From NCBI RefSeq assembly GCF_900215295.1, contig NZ_OCMF01000002.1:248001-312000 (forward strand): a stretch of 64,000 nt of DNA, read 5' to 3'. The stretch is from Salinimicrobium sediminis (GTDB taxonomy: Bacteria; Bacteroidota; Bacteroidia; Flavobacteriales; Flavobacteriaceae). This document shows positions 24,416 through 35,180 of this stretch, in pieces; the first letter of the stretch is position 1, and each line of letters begins with the position of its first letter. Position numbers and translations under genes: made by a program. The notes under the pieces were generated by a model. That model was given only the letters and a program-made list of their open reading frames with translations. It made no database searches and was not told where the DNA came from.

Positions 24416-25864
24416 TTACTTAGAATCCACATCAAATGTCTCTGAAGGATCTACTTCTCCGGGATAATGCAACATCCCTTCCCCTTGTGCTATCACAGAA
24501 GAAACTGTAGCGTCTCCAGTGACATTTACTACAGTTCGCAACATGTCCAGAATCCGGTCAACCGGGAAAATAATTGCGATCCATGCCGGATTTAATCCTA
24601 CCGAATCCAAAACAATGATCAACATGACCAAACCTGCACTGGGAACGGCCGCAGAACCTATAGAAGCCAGAGTGGCCGTAAGAACTATAGTTAATTGCTG
24701 GCCTAAGGTAAGATCGATCATGTGCAGTTGTGCCAGGAAAACCACCGCTACAGCCTGATACAGACATGTTCCATCCATATTTACCGTAGCACCAATAGGC
24801 AAAACAAAACTGGTGATCTTTTTATCCACACCTAAGTTATCTTCCACGCACTCCATAGTGACAGGAAGCGTGGCAGCACTACTACTGGTTGAAAATGCCA
24901 GGGTCTGTGCCGGGCTCATGGCTTTAAAAAAGCCGGTATAGGGTATCGATCTGGTAAAAGTCTTCAGGATCAAAGGATAAACAACAAAGATCATGATCAG
25001 CAGGCCTAGAATAACGGTTAAAGAATACCAGCCAAGGCCTTTGAAGATCTCATACACTTTTCCTACATCATCTCCTGCCATCTTGCTCACTACCCCTGCA
25101 AGAAGAGCAAACACAAAAAATGGAGCCGCACGCATTACAAGATCCACCATCTTCAGGAAAACCTCCATGATACTGTCTACTACCGCAGTTACGGGTGCCG
25201 ATTTCTCATTAGGAATGAATAATAGAGAAATTCCAAAGAAAAGTGCAAAGAAGATGATCTGCAACATCAAACCATTATCTGTAAGCGAGTGAAAAAAGTT
25301 TTCAGGCACTATATCTACCAAAGGTTGGAGCGGCCCGGCTTCTTTGGTTTGTTTGGCGGTTTCAAGTTTGTCCTCAACCGACGCTTCTTTTAATTCCTGT
25401 CTGGAAAGATCAGAAATTCTTTGAGCCTTGTCCAGGAATTCGGGGTCCTGTAAATAATTGATCCCATCCTTTATCTCATAACCCTGTGATCCTGCCCATA
25501 ATTCATAACTAATCCGGTTATCAATGCGACTATCCTGCTCTACCAGTTTTCCTGGTTTAATAGTATTTACCAGCATCAAACCAAGAGTGACGGCAAGTAC
25601 GGTAGTAAGCAGATAAGCAAGCAAGGTCTTTCCTCCCATCCTTCCTAAACTGGCGGGATCTCCAATATTAGCCACCCCGCTTATTACTGAAAACAGCACC
25701 AATGGCACGGCAATAAGTTTTAGAAGATTAATAAAGATGGTACCAAAGGGAGCGATCCAGTCTATTGTAAATTCGCTCCATCCCATTTGACTGGAGAGCA
25801 TCGCCCATACAATACCCAATACTAATCCAATAATGATCTGCCAGTGCAGTGCTAATTTTTTCAT
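24416..25864 (-). CDS. Dicarboxylate/amino acid:cation symporter (DAACS family)
   Basis: This inner-membrane Na+ or H+ coupled importer of glutamate, aspartate or C4-dicarboxylates is 482 residues long, with about eight transmembrane helices and two re-entrant hairpins. The serine-rich hairpin FSTSSSAATLPVTMECVE and the substrate/Na+ helix GATVNMDGTCLYQAVAVVFL are characteristic. A hydrophilic insert of about 80 residues (roughly 100-185, starting EQDSRIDNRISYEL) lies between early helices and is longer than in E. coli GltP; such inserts occur in Bacteroidota members. Probably a single-gene unit. Confidence 0.93.
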   Translation of the reverse strand: MKKLALHWQIIIGLVLGIVWAMLSSQMGWSEFTIDWIAPFGTIFINLLKLIAVPLVLFSVISGVANIGDPASLGRMGGKTLLAYLLTTVLAVTLGLMLVNTIKPGKLVEQDSRIDNRISYELWAGSQGYEIKDGINYLQDPEFLDKAQRISDLSRQELKEASVEDKLETAKQTKEAGPLQPLVDIVPENFFHSLTDNGLMLQIIFFALFFGISLLFIPNEKSAPVTAVVDSIMEVFLKMVDLVMRAAPFFVFALLAGVVSKMAGDDVGKVYEIFKGLGWYSLTVILGLLIMIFVVYPLILKTFTRSIPYTGFFKAMSPAQTLAFSTSSSAATLPVTMECVEDNLGVDKKITSFVLPIGATVNMDGTCLYQAVAVVFLAQLHMIDLTLGQQLTIVLTATLASIGSAAVPSAGLVMLIIVLDSVGLNPAWIAIIFPVDRILDMLRTVVNVTGDATVSSVIAQGEGMLHYPGEVDPSETFDVDSK

Positions 25865-25883
25865 AGAGTCTTTAAAAGTGTAA

Positions 25884-26948
25884 TTATATTCTGGAGGTTT
25901 TATTTAATAGATAATAATCGACAAGAACAAGGGCTGCCATGGCTTCCACAATAGGAATAGCACGAGGTACCACACAAGGGTCATGCCTGCCCTTTCCCTG
26001 CATTTCCACCTCTTCTCCCGCTTTATTGATGGTCTGTTGTTTCTGAATAAGAGTGGCCACAGGTTTAAAAGCAACTCTGAAAACGATATTCATCCCGTTA
26101 GAAATTCCACCCTGGATTCCGCCGCTGTGGTTGGTCTTTGTGGAGCCATCGGGGTTGAAAAGGTCATTGTGTTCGCTGCCTTTCATAGTTGCGCCGGCAA
26201 ATCCGCTGCCATATTCAAAACCTTTAACCGCATTTATGGATAGCATTGCTGCTCCTAATTTCGCATGAAGTTTATCAAAAACAGGCTCACCCAACCCTAC
26301 AGGAACATTAGAGATCACACATTCCACTACTCCGCCAACGGTATCTCCCTGAGATCTTATTTCCTTTATAAAGGCTTCCATTTTTGAAGCCGTCTCAGGA
26401 TCGGGGCACCGCACCGGATTCTTTTCTATTTCTAATAGATCAAGTTCCTGAAATTGTTTCTGAAGTTTTATTTCTCCCACAGAGGAAGTGTACGCCGTTA
26501 TCTTTATTTCCTGCAGCAGTTGTTTTGCGATGGCTCCGGCTGCTACCCTGCAGGCAGTTTCCCTGGCCGAAGATCTTCCACCCCCGCGATAGTCGCGGTT
26601 CCCGTACTTTTGATCATAGGTATAATCGGCATGAGAAGGACGGTAAACATCCTTGATATGAGAATAGTCTTTCGACTTCTGGTCTGCATTTTCAATGACA
26701 AAGCCTATGGGTGTTCCCGTGGTTCTACCTTCAAAGATCCCTGAAAGGAATTTTACCGTATCAGATTCTTTACGCTGAGTAACAATTGCAGACTGCCCGG
26801 GTTTGCGACGGTCCATCTCCGCCTGAATTTGTTCAAGATCAACTTTAAGACCTGCCGGGCAACCGTCTATTATCCCGCCAATTGCTTCGCCGTGCGATTC
26901 CCCGAATGTGGTAAGTCTAAAAAGATTTCCGAAGGAATTTCCGGCCAT
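25884..26948 (-). CDS. aroC: Chorismate synthase
   Basis: This enzyme catalyses the last step of the shikimate pathway, EPSP to chorismate, using reduced FMN. The length of 354 residues is standard. [20 protein letters not shown] at 10-29 carries the catalytic His-containing signature 1, [20 protein letters not shown] is signature 2, and [20 protein letters not shown] is signature 3. The start is ATG GCC GGA at 26948. A TACATTTG box lies 17 bases upstream. Confidence 0.98.
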   Translation of the reverse strand: MAGNSFGNLFRLTTFGESHGEAIGGIIDGCPAGLKVDLEQIQAEMDRRKPGQSAIVTQRKESDTVKFLSGIFEGRTTGTPIGFVIENADQKSKDYSHIKDVYRPSHADYTYDQKYGNRDYRGGGRSSARETACRVAAGAIAKQLLQEIKITAYTSSVGEIKLQKQFQELDLLEIEKNPVRCPDPETASKMEAFIKEIRSQGDTVGGVVECVISNVPVGLGEPVFDKLHAKLGAAMLSINAVKGFEYGSGFAGATMKGSEHNDLFNPDGSTKTNHSGGIQGGISNGMNIVFRVAFKPVATLIQKQQTINKAGEEVEMQGKGRHDPCVVPRAIPIVEAMAALVLVDYYLLNKTSRI

Positions 26949-26964
26949 AAAAGGTGATTTTGAG

Positions 26965-26972
26965 CAAATGTA
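26965..26972 (-). promoter_or_regulatory. -7 box upstream of aroC
   Basis: TACATTTG on the minus strand matches TAnnTTTG; the ATG of aroC is 17 bases downstream. No -33 TTG seen at the expected distance. Confidence 0.35.
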
Positions 26973-26998
26973 ATTTTTTAAGATAACTTTTAAAAATG

Positions 26999-29908
26999 TT
27001 ATTTCAGCGCATTGGCCATGATCTCAATGGGATGTAAAGCTTTTCTGCCGGTGCCGTCATAGATCTGATGGCGGCAACTGGTACCCGGAGCTGCAATAAC
27101 AGTTTCTTCGGAAGCCTTACGTACAGCCGGAAACAAGGTTTGCTCTCCAATTTGCATGCTCACTTCATAATGCTCTTTTTCATACCCGAAAGATCCCGCC
27201 ATCCCGCAACAACCTGAAGGGATCACCGTCACCTCAAAATTTTCAGGAAGGTTAAGCATCACAAAAGTATTCTCCACTCCCGAAAGGGCTTTTTGATGAC
27301 AATGTCCATGAAGCTTGATCCGCATTTTTTCAGAAGTAAAGGAGTCTGCCGTAATATTCCCGGCTAACACTTCCTTTTTGAAAAATTCCTCCAGTAAAAG
27401 GGCATTTTCAGAAAGCTTTTCTGCGGAAACCTTATCATCTGCCAGTCTTAAATATTCATCCCTAAAGCTTAATATAGCTGAAGGTTCAATCCCTAACAAC
27501 GGACTTTCTTCAGAAACAAGGTCTTTAAAAATGCTGATATTTTTATTTGCTACTTCTCTGGCTTCCTCGAGAAAACCTTTTGAAAGGAAGCCGCGCCCGC
27601 TCTCCGGGTGCTCAACAATTTTCACCGCATAATTCAGCCCCCGAAGCAGTTTTAAGGCTGCAACCCCAAGTTCAGACTCCATGTAATTGGTGAATTCGTC
27701 ATTGAAGAGGTAAACAGTTTTAATAGGCTGCCGGACTTCCACATCATTCCTTTTGTAGAAGGAAGAAAGGGTTTGTTTAGAGAGTTTGGGCATGCTACGC
27801 TGGGGAGCGATTCCCATTGACCTTTTGATCGCACCTGAAGTTATTTTATTAGAAAACATGAGGTTCGTAAAAGGGGAAAACCGGGAGGTCTTTTCGTTGA
27901 GCCGGGCATTAAATGCAAATGCCTTTGACCTAAGACTGCTGCCGTTGGCCTTCATGTATTGATATTGAAATTCGGCTTTATAGGCCGCCATATCCACGTT
28001 TGAAGGACATTCGCTCTTGCAGCCTTTACAGCTGATGCACAGATCCAGCACCTCCTTCAATTCCTCATGATCAAAGTGGTTTGGCTTGTCACTGCGGGTG
28101 AGAAATTCCCTAAGTGCGTTGGCCCTGGCCCGAGTGGTATCCTTTTCATTATGGGTGGCCCTGTAACTTGGGCACATGGTACCTCCCGCTTCGGCAGGTT
28201 TGCGGCAGTCCCCGCTTCCGTTGCAGTTTTCTGCGCCGCGCAAAATTCCGAGAGAATCGGAAAAGTCCATCAGCGTTTCTATCTCCGGCTCTTTCCTTCC
28301 AGGCACATATCGAAGGCTGGTATCCATAGGAGGCGCATCAATGATCTTCCCCGGATTAAAGATGTGCTGGGGATCAAAGATGTTTTTTACCCTTTTTAGC
28401 AAGTTATAATTTTCTGCACCTATCATGAATTCAATGAATTCGGCTCTTACCCTGCCATCCCCGTGTTCCCCGCTCATGGAGCCGCCGTACTTCTTAACCA
28501 GATTTGCTACCGCCATCGTGATCTTCCTGAAAAGCACCACATCTTCCTCTTTCTTGAGGTTAAGAATGGGTCTCAGGTGTAACTCTCCGGCCCCGGCATG
28601 TGCGTAGTACACTGCATCCTGCCCGTAATCTTTCATTAAGGCAGAGAATTCAGAAATATAGACTGCAAGATCTTCCACAGCAACAGCGGTGTCTTCTATA
28701 CAAGCCACAGCCTTTCGGTCTCCCACAATGTTCCCAAGGAGCCCCAGTCCGGCTTTTCTCAATTCCAGAGCAAGTTCTATGGTTTCATTCCGCAGCACCG
28801 GTAAGGCATAAGCAAGTTCTGATTCTGTAAGGGTTTTAAGCAGCTCGGCAGTTCTGTTGGTAAGTTCCTCTTCATCATGCGCCCTGATCTCCAGCATAAG
28901 AATAGCTGCCGGATCTCCTTCAATAAAAAATCGGTTTTCCCTGTACTTCCTATTGCTTTTCGTACAGTCAAGGATCACCTTATCCATCATTTCGCAGGTG
29001 AACAGCGAATGTTGCATCGCAGGCACCACCGCCTGCAGGCATTTTTCTACCGACTCAAAATGAGCGGCGATCATGACGGCATTTTCGGGTGGAAGCACGT
29101 CGAGTTGTAAGGTTACTTCAGTCGTGAAGGCTAAAGTCCCCTCGCTTCCGCATAATAATCTGCAGATATTGATCTTCTCCTTTGCACCTCCAAATATTTC
29201 CGCAGCCAGCAATTCATCCACAGCATAGCCAGTATTCCGGCGGTGGATCTCAGGTTTTGGAAAACCTTCTTTTATTTGCTGCTGAATAGCTTCAGGCTTC
29301 AGTTCTTCATATAATTTCCGGTAGATCTCTCCTTCCAGGGAATCCTGCTGCATTTTGCTACGGAATTCTTCCGAAGTGATTTCAGAAAAAACAGCTTCAG
29401 AACCATCTGAAAGCAGCACCTTCATCTCCAGCACCCTATCACTCGTCACACCATATTTAATAGAAGTAGTTCCGCTGGAATTATTCCCTACCATCCCACC
29501 AATCATACAACGATTGGACGTGGAGGTGTTAGGCCCAAAGAATAAACCATGAGGCTTTAGATACCGGTTAAGATCATCCCGAATCACACCCGGTTGAACT
29601 TTTATGGTCTTAGCTGCTGTATCAAAATCAAGAATAGCGGTAAAATTCTTTGAAACATCCACTACAATGCCCTCCCCTACACATTGACCGGCGAGAGAAG
29701 TGCCGGCAGTACGCGGAATGAGAGAGGTGTTATTTAGGGAAGCAAAACGTATAAGTTCCTGAATATCTCCTGAAGTTTTAGGATAAGCTACAGCAAGAGG
29801 TAAATTGCGATACACAGATGCATCTGTAGCGTAAATACTTCTCCACAGAGAGTCATAGAACAGCTCTCCTTCCAGTTTATTGGCCAGTTCTTTTAAATTT
29901 TCGATCAT
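26999..29908 (-). CDS. FAD-linked oxidase fused to iron-sulfur and CCG domains (D-lactate dehydrogenase-like)
   Basis: This single 969-residue protein combines the functions of GlcD and GlpC/GlcF. An N-terminal FAD-binding_4 domain ([20 protein letters not shown] near 65-85), an FAD-oxidase C domain (to about 530, with [13 protein letters not shown]), a ferredoxin-like region with [17 protein letters not shown] near 640, and a C-terminal cysteine-rich CCG part ([28 protein letters not shown]). It probably oxidises D-lactate or another 2-hydroxyacid and passes electrons to the quinone pool. The start was set at 29908 ([12 protein letters not shown]) over the ATG at 29935, whose extra nine residues match nothing in the family. 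Confidence 0.9.
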   Translation of the reverse strand: MIENLKELANKLEGELFYDSLWRSIYATDASVYRNLPLAVAYPKTSGDIQELIRFASLNNTSLIPRTAGTSLAGQCVGEGIVVDVSKNFTAILDFDTAAKTIKVQPGVIRDDLNRYLKPHGLFFGPNTSTSNRCMIGGMVGNNSSGTTSIKYGVTSDRVLEMKVLLSDGSEAVFSEITSEEFRSKMQQDSLEGEIYRKLYEELKPEAIQQQIKEGFPKPEIHRRNTGYAVDELLAAEIFGGAKEKINICRLLCGSEGTLAFTTEVTLQLDVLPPENAVMIAAHFESVEKCLQAVVPAMQHSLFTCEMMDKVILDCTKSNRKYRENRFFIEGDPAAILMLEIRAHDEEELTNRTAELLKTLTESELAYALPVLRNETIELALELRKAGLGLLGNIVGDRKAVACIEDTAVAVEDLAVYISEFSALMKDYGQDAVYYAHAGAGELHLRPILNLKKEEDVVLFRKITMAVANLVKKYGGSMSGEHGDGRVRAEFIEFMIGAENYNLLKRVKNIFDPQHIFNPGKIIDAPPMDTSLRYVPGRKEPEIETLMDFSDSLGILRGAENCNGSGDCRKPAEAGGTMCPSYRATHNEKDTTRARANALREFLTRSDKPNHFDHEELKEVLDLCISCKGCKSECPSNVDMAAYKAEFQYQYMKANGSSLRSKAFAFNARLNEKTSRFSPFTNLMFSNKITSGAIKRSMGIAPQRSMPKLSKQTLSSFYKRNDVEVRQPIKTVYLFNDEFTNYMESELGVAALKLLRGLNYAVKIVEHPESGRGFLSKGFLEEAREVANKNISIFKDLVSEESPLLGIEPSAILSFRDEYLRLADDKVSAEKLSENALLLEEFFKKEVLAGNITADSFTSEKMRIKLHGHCHQKALSGVENTFVMLNLPENFEVTVIPSGCCGMAGSFGYEKEHYEVSMQIGEQTLFPAVRKASEETVIAAPGTSCRHQIYDGTGRKALHPIEIMANALK

Positions 29909-30008
29909 AATAAGGTCATAATCAACTTCTACCACCAGGCTTAAGCGAGAATAGTTAAAATTAACAATTTATTAGCGGCAGCGGGGCTAAATGAGGTCTA
30001 AGATAGTC

Positions 30009-30016
30009 TAATTTTG
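30009..30016 (+). promoter_or_regulatory. -7 box upstream of the 30041 gene
   Basis: TAATTTTG matches TAnnTTTG; the ATG is 24 bases downstream. No TTG at the -33 distance. Confidence 0.4.
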
Positions 30017-30040
30017 TAGGAACAAATTAAATGAAAAGAT

Positions 30041-30532
30041 ATGAAAAAACTAGTTTTATTGGCCTTATGTATTTTTGGATTTTCTCTTTCTTCACAAGCG
30101 CAATCTGTTGCTGAAAATGCACTGGGACTTAGGCTTGGAGGAAGTGACGGTGTAGGAACAGAAATTTCCTATCAAAGAGGACTTTCAGAAAACAACAGGC
30201 TGGAACTTGATCTGGGGTGGAGAAATGGAAAGCATTACGACGCATTTAAGCTTACAGGACTCTACCACTGGGTTTGGAATATTGAAGGAGGTTTTAACTG
30301 GTATGCGGGATTTGGTGCCGGAATTGGTTCAGTTGACGGGAATGATGACGATCGTTGGGATGACGACGACAACGGACTTTTCGTTAATGCCGCCGGGAAC
30401 ATAGGTATTGAATATGATTTCGATTTCCCGCTATTGCTTTCCCTGGATTTTCGTCCGGAATTTGGCGTGATCAACTATTACGGTGACGATGTGGATTTCG
30501 ACATTGCACTTGGAATAAGATACCAGTTCTAG
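30041..30532 (+). CDS. Secreted small beta-barrel protein
   Basis: This 163-residue protein has a signal peptide (MKKLVLLALCIFGFSLSSQA) and a mature part of repeated amphipathic strands (LGLRLGGSDGVGTEISYQRG, WNIEGGFNWYAGFGAGIGSV) ending in an aromatic residue (IRYQF). A loop of alternating Asp (NDDDRWDDDDN, residues about 100-110) is strikingly acidic and could bind a divalent cation. No named family is recognised. It is a monocistronic unit facing bshA tail to tail. Confidence 0.75.
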   Translation: MKKLVLLALCIFGFSLSSQAQSVAENALGLRLGGSDGVGTEISYQRGLSENNRLELDLGWRNGKHYDAFKLTGLYHWVWNIEGGFNWYAGFGAGIGSVDGNDDDRWDDDDNGLFVNAAGNIGIEYDFDFPLLLSLDFRPEFGVINYYGDDVDFDIALGIRYQF

Positions 30533-30553
30533 GATCCGCTTAAATTATAGATT

Positions 30554-30587
30554 AAAGGCTGCTAAAATTTAATTTTTGGCAGCCTTT
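30554..30587. terminator. Bidirectional terminator between the 30041 gene and bshA
   Basis: AAAGGCTGC (30554-30562) pairs with GCAGCCTTT (30579-30587) around an AT-rich loop. The right arm lies inside the last codons of bshA, whose stop is at 30569. It may serve both converging genes. Confidence 0.6.
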
Positions 30588-31711
30588 ACTCTTTCCAATG
30601 CTTTTTGATATAGGTTTTCATAAAGCGGCACTACAGAATAGATATCAAAAAGGTAAGATTGTTTACGGGCATTCTCTTTAAACCTTTTCAGGTTCTCTTC
30701 ATCTTTAAGTATACTTATCCCGTTCGCAGCCATCTCATCAACATCCCCCACGTTACTTAAATAGCCTGAAAACCCCTGCTTATTGACTTCGGGAAGTCCG
30801 CCGGTATTGGTGGAGATCACCGGGACCCCATTCACCATGGCTTCAAGTGCAGCCAAACCAAAGCTTTCTTTTTCAGAAGGCAAGAGGAAAAGATCTGAGT
30901 AGCTTAGAACTTTGTCGATCTCATGTGATTCTCCCAGGAATAAAACTTTATCTTCAATGCCGAGTTTTGCCGCCAGATCTTCTGCTCCCTCTCTTTCGGG
31001 CCCCTGCCCTACCATGATGAGCTTTGATTTTACCTCTTTCTGGATCCGGTAGAAAATATTAATGACATCATCAATCCGCTTTACTTTCCTGTGATTACTC
31101 ACATGGGTAACAATCTTCTCATCATCTGCTGCCAGCACATTGCGATGGCAGTTGCTAATTGAATGGGTATATTTTGTGGTATCAATAAAGTTTGGCACTA
31201 CATCAATTTCCCTTTTTAGATCAAACAGGCGCAGCGTATCGGCCTTTAAACTTTGTGAAACAGAAGTTACCACATCACTGTTGTTGATGCTAAAAGTGAC
31301 TGCAGTTTTGTAAAAAGGATGATTCCCAACCAGGGTAATATCTGTGCCATGTAAGGTTGTCACCATAGGTAAACTGATCCCATCCTCTTCCAGCATCTTT
31401 TTTGCCATGTAACCGGCATAAGCATGAGGAATGGCATAATGCACATGAAGCATTTCGATCTTATGCAGCTTTACCATGTCCACAAGTTTACTGCTCAAAG
31501 CCAATTCGTAGGGCTGATAGTGGAATAGCGGGTATTCAGGAACATTAACCTCATGAAAATGAATATTGGAAGACAATTGTTCCAGCCTTACAGGTTGTTT
31601 ATAGGTGATGAAGTGAATTTCATGCCCCCGTTTTGAGAGCGCTAAACCTAATTCTGTGGCTACTACACCACTTCCCCCAAAAGTAGGATAACAAACAATG
31701 GCTATTTTCAT
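30569..31711 (-). CDS. bshA: N-acetyl-alpha-D-glucosaminyl L-malate synthase BshA
   Basis: This GT4 glycosyltransferase joins UDP-GlcNAc to L-malate, the first step of bacillithiol synthesis. The 380-residue chain begins IAIVCYPTFGGSGVVATELG, which is diagnostic of BshA, followed by HVHYAIPHAYAGYMA and the C-terminal GT4 motif LLPSEKESFGLAALEAMVNG. BshB and BshC are not in the window. It follows the GH3/beta-lactamase gene by 3 bases, so both are probably co-transcribed. Confidence 0.95.
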   Translation of the reverse strand: MKIAIVCYPTFGGSGVVATELGLALSKRGHEIHFITYKQPVRLEQLSSNIHFHEVNVPEYPLFHYQPYELALSSKLVDMVKLHKIEMLHVHYAIPHAYAGYMAKKMLEEDGISLPMVTTLHGTDITLVGNHPFYKTAVTFSINNSDVVTSVSQSLKADTLRLFDLKREIDVVPNFIDTTKYTHSISNCHRNVLAADDEKIVTHVSNHRKVKRIDDVINIFYRIQKEVKSKLIMVGQGPEREGAEDLAAKLGIEDKVLFLGESHEIDKVLSYSDLFLLPSEKESFGLAALEAMVNGVPVISTNTGGLPEVNKQGFSGYLSNVGDVDEMAANGISILKDEENLKRFKENARKQSYLFDIYSVVPLYENLYQKALERVKAAKN

Positions 31712-31714
31712 GAA

Positions 31715-34642
31715 TTAGCGGTCTATAGCTTCGTAAATAAGTTCTTGAATATCGGAACGTATGCTTTCCCGGACCAGCTTAGTGTTCGAAGCCGAAGGAT
31801 GTATACGGTTTGCCAAAAATACGTAAACTATTTCTTCATCGGGGTCTGCCCAGGTAAAAGTTCCTGTAAAACCGCTATGACCAAAGCTAGTCATGGAAAC
31901 GCAACCACAGGTAGGCCCAACATTTGAAAGCTGCGGCTTATCAAAACCAACTCCGCGGCGCACATCTTCTTCACAATAATAACAGGTGTTGAATTTGTTC
32001 ATCGTTTCCCTGTCAAAATATTGGATCCCACCATATTCGCCGCCGTTAAGGTACATCTGCATGATCTTGGCAACATCATTTGCATTACCGAACAATCCCG
32101 CCTGCCCTCCAATTCCGCCTAACAGAGCCGCACCTTCATCATGTACATACCCGTGCAGCAGCTGGTTTCGCCAGCTCTTATCATTTTCTGTAGGTACGAT
32201 CTTCTCTTTCGGAAATTTAGTTAGTGGTAAATAGGTAGTATTGTTTGCTCCAAGGGATTTATAAAAATGATCCTGGGTAAGATAATCCAGTGAAGTGCCG
32301 TAAATATCTTCCAGAAAATATTTTAGAATATAAAATGGTAAATCGCTGTACTGATATTCTCTCTTTTTCTCCAGTTCACTGTTGCGAATAGTGTAAAGCA
32401 CAGTATCCCTGATGTCATTACGTACAAACATATTTTCTGCCACCTTGATATCATAACCGGCATCCTGCTCCCTCCGGATGAACCGCACATCGGGCTTGGA
32501 AGTTTTTCCATCAATGGTCTTGCGGTGAAATGGGATCCAGCTTTTAAAACGGGCATAATGTGACAGCATTTGCAGCAACGTGATATGCTCTTTATTACTT
32601 CCCCGGAAATTGGGCAGCATCTCCCCCAAAGTAGTAGTGAGATCCAACTCATTTTGGTCAATAAGCTCCATCAATAACGGAAGCGTTCCCAGGATCTTGG
32701 TCAGCGAGGCAAGATCATAGACATCTGAAGCTTTTACCGGAATATCTTTCTCGTAAGTGTGGTAACCGGCATTCCTTTCGTAGATCACTTTTCCTTTTCG
32801 GGCAACCAGCACCTGTAATCCCGGAGTCATTTTTTCATTAATTGCTTTATCTACGAGCTCATCGATACGCCGAAGCTTATATGAATTCATGCCTACCTGT
32901 TCAGGTAATCCATATGAAAGCCTTTCAAGATTTCTTGTTTTATAACCCGTACCAACAGGAAAATCTTCCCCTGCAGTAACGGGCAGCTTTCCTTTAGCTT
33001 CTAATGCTCCAAAGATCACCTGCGCTGCCTTTTGCTGTGCTAGAATACTGTTTTGATAAGCTACCTGTATTGCTTCAAAATTGGCGGTCGTTCTTAGATC
33101 CAGCAAAGCATAAGGACGTGTAAAAATATTCAGGACCACCCGGTTCTTTCGGGCGATCTCATATAGCCATGTCTGTTCCCTGTCATTCATCCTGAAATCG
33201 CTCCAGGGAGAATCATTGGCCTGATGATAGCCTATGACGACGAGGTTGTAATTTTCCAGTTTGTCCAGCAGTTCATTCAGATTTTCTGCGGAAACTGAAT
33301 CAACCTGGGTATATCTGTTCAACTGCTCAAAAAATGGATCTCCGGAATCTTTTCCGAAGTGCACATAAGCGATCTTACTGGTCTTTAGATCCCGCACAGG
33401 TATTGTAGAGCGATCATTTTTGATGACCGTCATGGCATTTTCATAAAGTTGGTGTGCCAGGACTTCATTCCTGATGGAATTTAGATCCTCGACCAAATAA
33501 TCTGATTCAACAGGTTGGTACTTATTCAAGCCTACCTTGTATTTTGCGAAAAGAATTTTGCGAACGGAATGCTGCAGGCGTTCTTCGGTAATTATCCCCT
33601 CATTATAAGCCTCAATAATTCTGGCGGAAGCTTTGGGAACATCTTCAGAATAAAGAAGGATATCGTTACCTGCCAAAAATGCGGCCAGATCGATCTCTCC
33701 CGGTTCATCAAAATTGGCCACCCCTTTCATATTCAAAGCATCGGTAATAATGAGGCCATTGAAATCCAGTTCTTCTTTGAGAATGCCGGTAACGATCCTG
33801 TGAGAAAGGGAAGATGGAAAATTTTCACGTTCTTCCAGGCTGGGCACATTTAGATGTGCTACCATAACGCTGCTTAACTCTTCTTCAATTAAACGACGGT
33901 AGGGAAACAGCTCTTCCCTATATATTCTGTCTTTCGAAAAATCTATTGAGGGAAGGGTTTTATGAGAATCCTTTTCAGTATCTCCATGACCGGGAAAATG
34001 CTTGGCACTACTCAAGACGTTTTCCCTGTGCATTCCCCTCATAAAAGCTGCAGCTTTACGGGAAACATTGTTCTTGTTTTCACCAAAGGACCGGTTTCCA
34101 ATTATTGGGTTTTCGGGATTGGTATTAATGTCTACGACTGGAGCAAAATTAATATGAACCCCAAGTCTCTTAGAATGTTTGGCTATACTCGCGCCTACTT
34201 CCTCTATTAGCTCATCATCCTGAATGGCTCCCAGGGTCATGTTCCAGGGATATGCATATGTTGAATCCAGCCGCATGGCCAAACCCCATTCTGCATCCAT
34301 CCCTATCAACAAAGGCACTTTAGAAAGCTGCTGAAGTTCATTATTTAGCTTTGCCTGCCGTTGTGGACCGCCTTTAGAAAAAATGACTCCACCTACATAA
34401 TGCTGCTCCACAAGAAGTTTGACCTTTTCAGTTTTTGAGGCAGGATCTGACGAGACAACATCAACCATAAAAAGCTGACCTACTTTCTCTTTCAGGGACA
34501 TTTGATTATAGACACTGTCCACCCATTGACGCTGCTGTGCCGGATTCTCGGAGATCAGCGGTCGGGTTTGGGAGAATGAAATCGTGGTAAAGAATAGCAG
34601 GGCCAAAAAGAGGCCTAAAAGGGGACTAAGTTTAAAATTCAT
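31715..34642 (-). CDS. GH3 glycosidase fused to serine beta-lactamase-type hydrolase
   Basis: This 975-residue exported protein (signal LSPLLGLFLALLFFTTISFS) has a GH3 NagZ-like domain at about 35-370, with the catalytic loop KHFPGHGDTEKDSHKTLP, a GH3 C-terminal-like domain to about 560, and a beta-lactamase/transpeptidase-like domain at about 590-960, with SLTK (Ser nucleophile), YSD and HSG-type motifs. It likely acts on peptidoglycan: hexosaminidase plus amide hydrolase. The cysteine cluster TCYYCEED and GPTCGC in the C-terminal part is unusual. Its ATG shares one base with the stop of the upstream gene (TAATG). Confidence 0.9.
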   Translation of the reverse strand: MNFKLSPLLGLFLALLFFTTISFSQTRPLISENPAQQRQWVDSVYNQMSLKEKVGQLFMVDVVSSDPASKTEKVKLLVEQHYVGGVIFSKGGPQRQAKLNNELQQLSKVPLLIGMDAEWGLAMRLDSTYAYPWNMTLGAIQDDELIEEVGASIAKHSKRLGVHINFAPVVDINTNPENPIIGNRSFGENKNNVSRKAAAFMRGMHRENVLSSAKHFPGHGDTEKDSHKTLPSIDFSKDRIYREELFPYRRLIEEELSSVMVAHLNVPSLEERENFPSSLSHRIVTGILKEELDFNGLIITDALNMKGVANFDEPGEIDLAAFLAGNDILLYSEDVPKASARIIEAYNEGIITEERLQHSVRKILFAKYKVGLNKYQPVESDYLVEDLNSIRNEVLAHQLYENAMTVIKNDRSTIPVRDLKTSKIAYVHFGKDSGDPFFEQLNRYTQVDSVSAENLNELLDKLENYNLVVIGYHQANDSPWSDFRMNDREQTWLYEIARKNRVVLNIFTRPYALLDLRTTANFEAIQVAYQNSILAQQKAAQVIFGALEAKGKLPVTAGEDFPVGTGYKTRNLERLSYGLPEQVGMNSYKLRRIDELVDKAINEKMTPGLQVLVARKGKVIYERNAGYHTYEKDIPVKASDVYDLASLTKILGTLPLLMELIDQNELDLTTTLGEMLPNFRGSNKEHITLLQMLSHYARFKSWIPFHRKTIDGKTSKPDVRFIRREQDAGYDIKVAENMFVRNDIRDTVLYTIRNSELEKKREYQYSDLPFYILKYFLEDIYGTSLDYLTQDHFYKSLGANNTTYLPLTKFPKEKIVPTENDKSWRNQLLHGYVHDEGAALLGGIGGQAGLFGNANDVAKIMQMYLNGGEYGGIQYFDRETMNKFNTCYYCEEDVRRGVGFDKPQLSNVGPTCGCVSMTSFGHSGFTGTFTWADPDEEIVYVFLANRIHPSASNTKLVRESIRSDIQELIYEAIDR

Positions 34643-35127
34643 TAATTAAGAAATCTCTTATGCCAGCTTTCAGATGCAGGCACTTCCCAGTCTGAAAGAT
34701 ATTCGGCTTTATTGTTTACAAGATTATTGAACACTATGGTCTTTGGAGAAACGGCCTTATCTTTTGCCATTTTTCGAAAGTCAGTAAGGGTTTTATACGC
34801 AATAAAATCTCCCTGTTTATAGGATACATTCATCTTATCAAGCAGGTCAACGTTATAATCCTGCTCCAGTTGCTGAATAAACCTTACCGATTCATCAATA
34901 GAACAACCGGTAGCAACATTCATTTTTTGATCCAGCGCCAAAATGATAAATCGTTTATATTTTATTTCAAAAGAAGCCTTAAGGTTGGCTCCGTGAGCAG
35001 TCCATTGCTGAATAAAAGCTTGAAGCTTTGGTTCAATTTCTTCCAGCTCTGCATCTGTAAAAGAGCGGTTTGCCTGATAGATCCAAACGCGGGAGCTTTC
35101 AGGCAGGGTATCAAAAGGGACATACAT
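34642..35127 (-). CDS. Conserved protein of unknown function (often misnamed ABC transporter ATPase)
   Basis: This 161-residue cytosolic protein starts MYVPFDTLPESSRVWIYQAN, has LKASFEIKYKRFIILALDQ near 50-70 and CSIDESVRFIQQLEQDYNVD near 78-97. It has no Walker motifs, so the label ABC transporter ATPase that similar flavobacterial proteins carry is not supported. Its stop overlaps the GH3/beta-lactamase start by one base (TAATG), pointing to coupled translation and perhaps an envelope role. A good promoter sits upstream. Confidence 0.75.
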   Translation of the reverse strand: MYVPFDTLPESSRVWIYQANRSFTDAELEEIEPKLQAFIQQWTAHGANLKASFEIKYKRFIILALDQKMNVATGCSIDESVRFIQQLEQDYNVDLLDKMNVSYKQGDFIAYKTLTDFRKMAKDKAVSPKTIVFNNLVNNKAEYLSDWEVPASESWHKRFLN

Positions 35128-35148
35128 GATGTGGAAATTTTAGTTGCA

Positions 35149-35180
35149 CAAAAATAACGGATTTGAATCTTGGAAACCAA
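35149..35180 (-). promoter_or_regulatory. Promoter of the 35127-to-30569 operon
   Basis: On the minus strand TTG (35178-35180), 21 bases, then TATTTTTG (35149-35156): a complete TTG-N21-TAnnTTTG promoter, 21 bases upstream of the ATG at 35127. It would drive the unknown gene, the GH3/beta-lactamase and bshA. Confidence 0.6.

Noticed and set aside
34642-35127. ABC transporter ATPase, a name used for similar proteins
   Set aside because: At 161 residues there is no Walker A, signature or Walker B motif.
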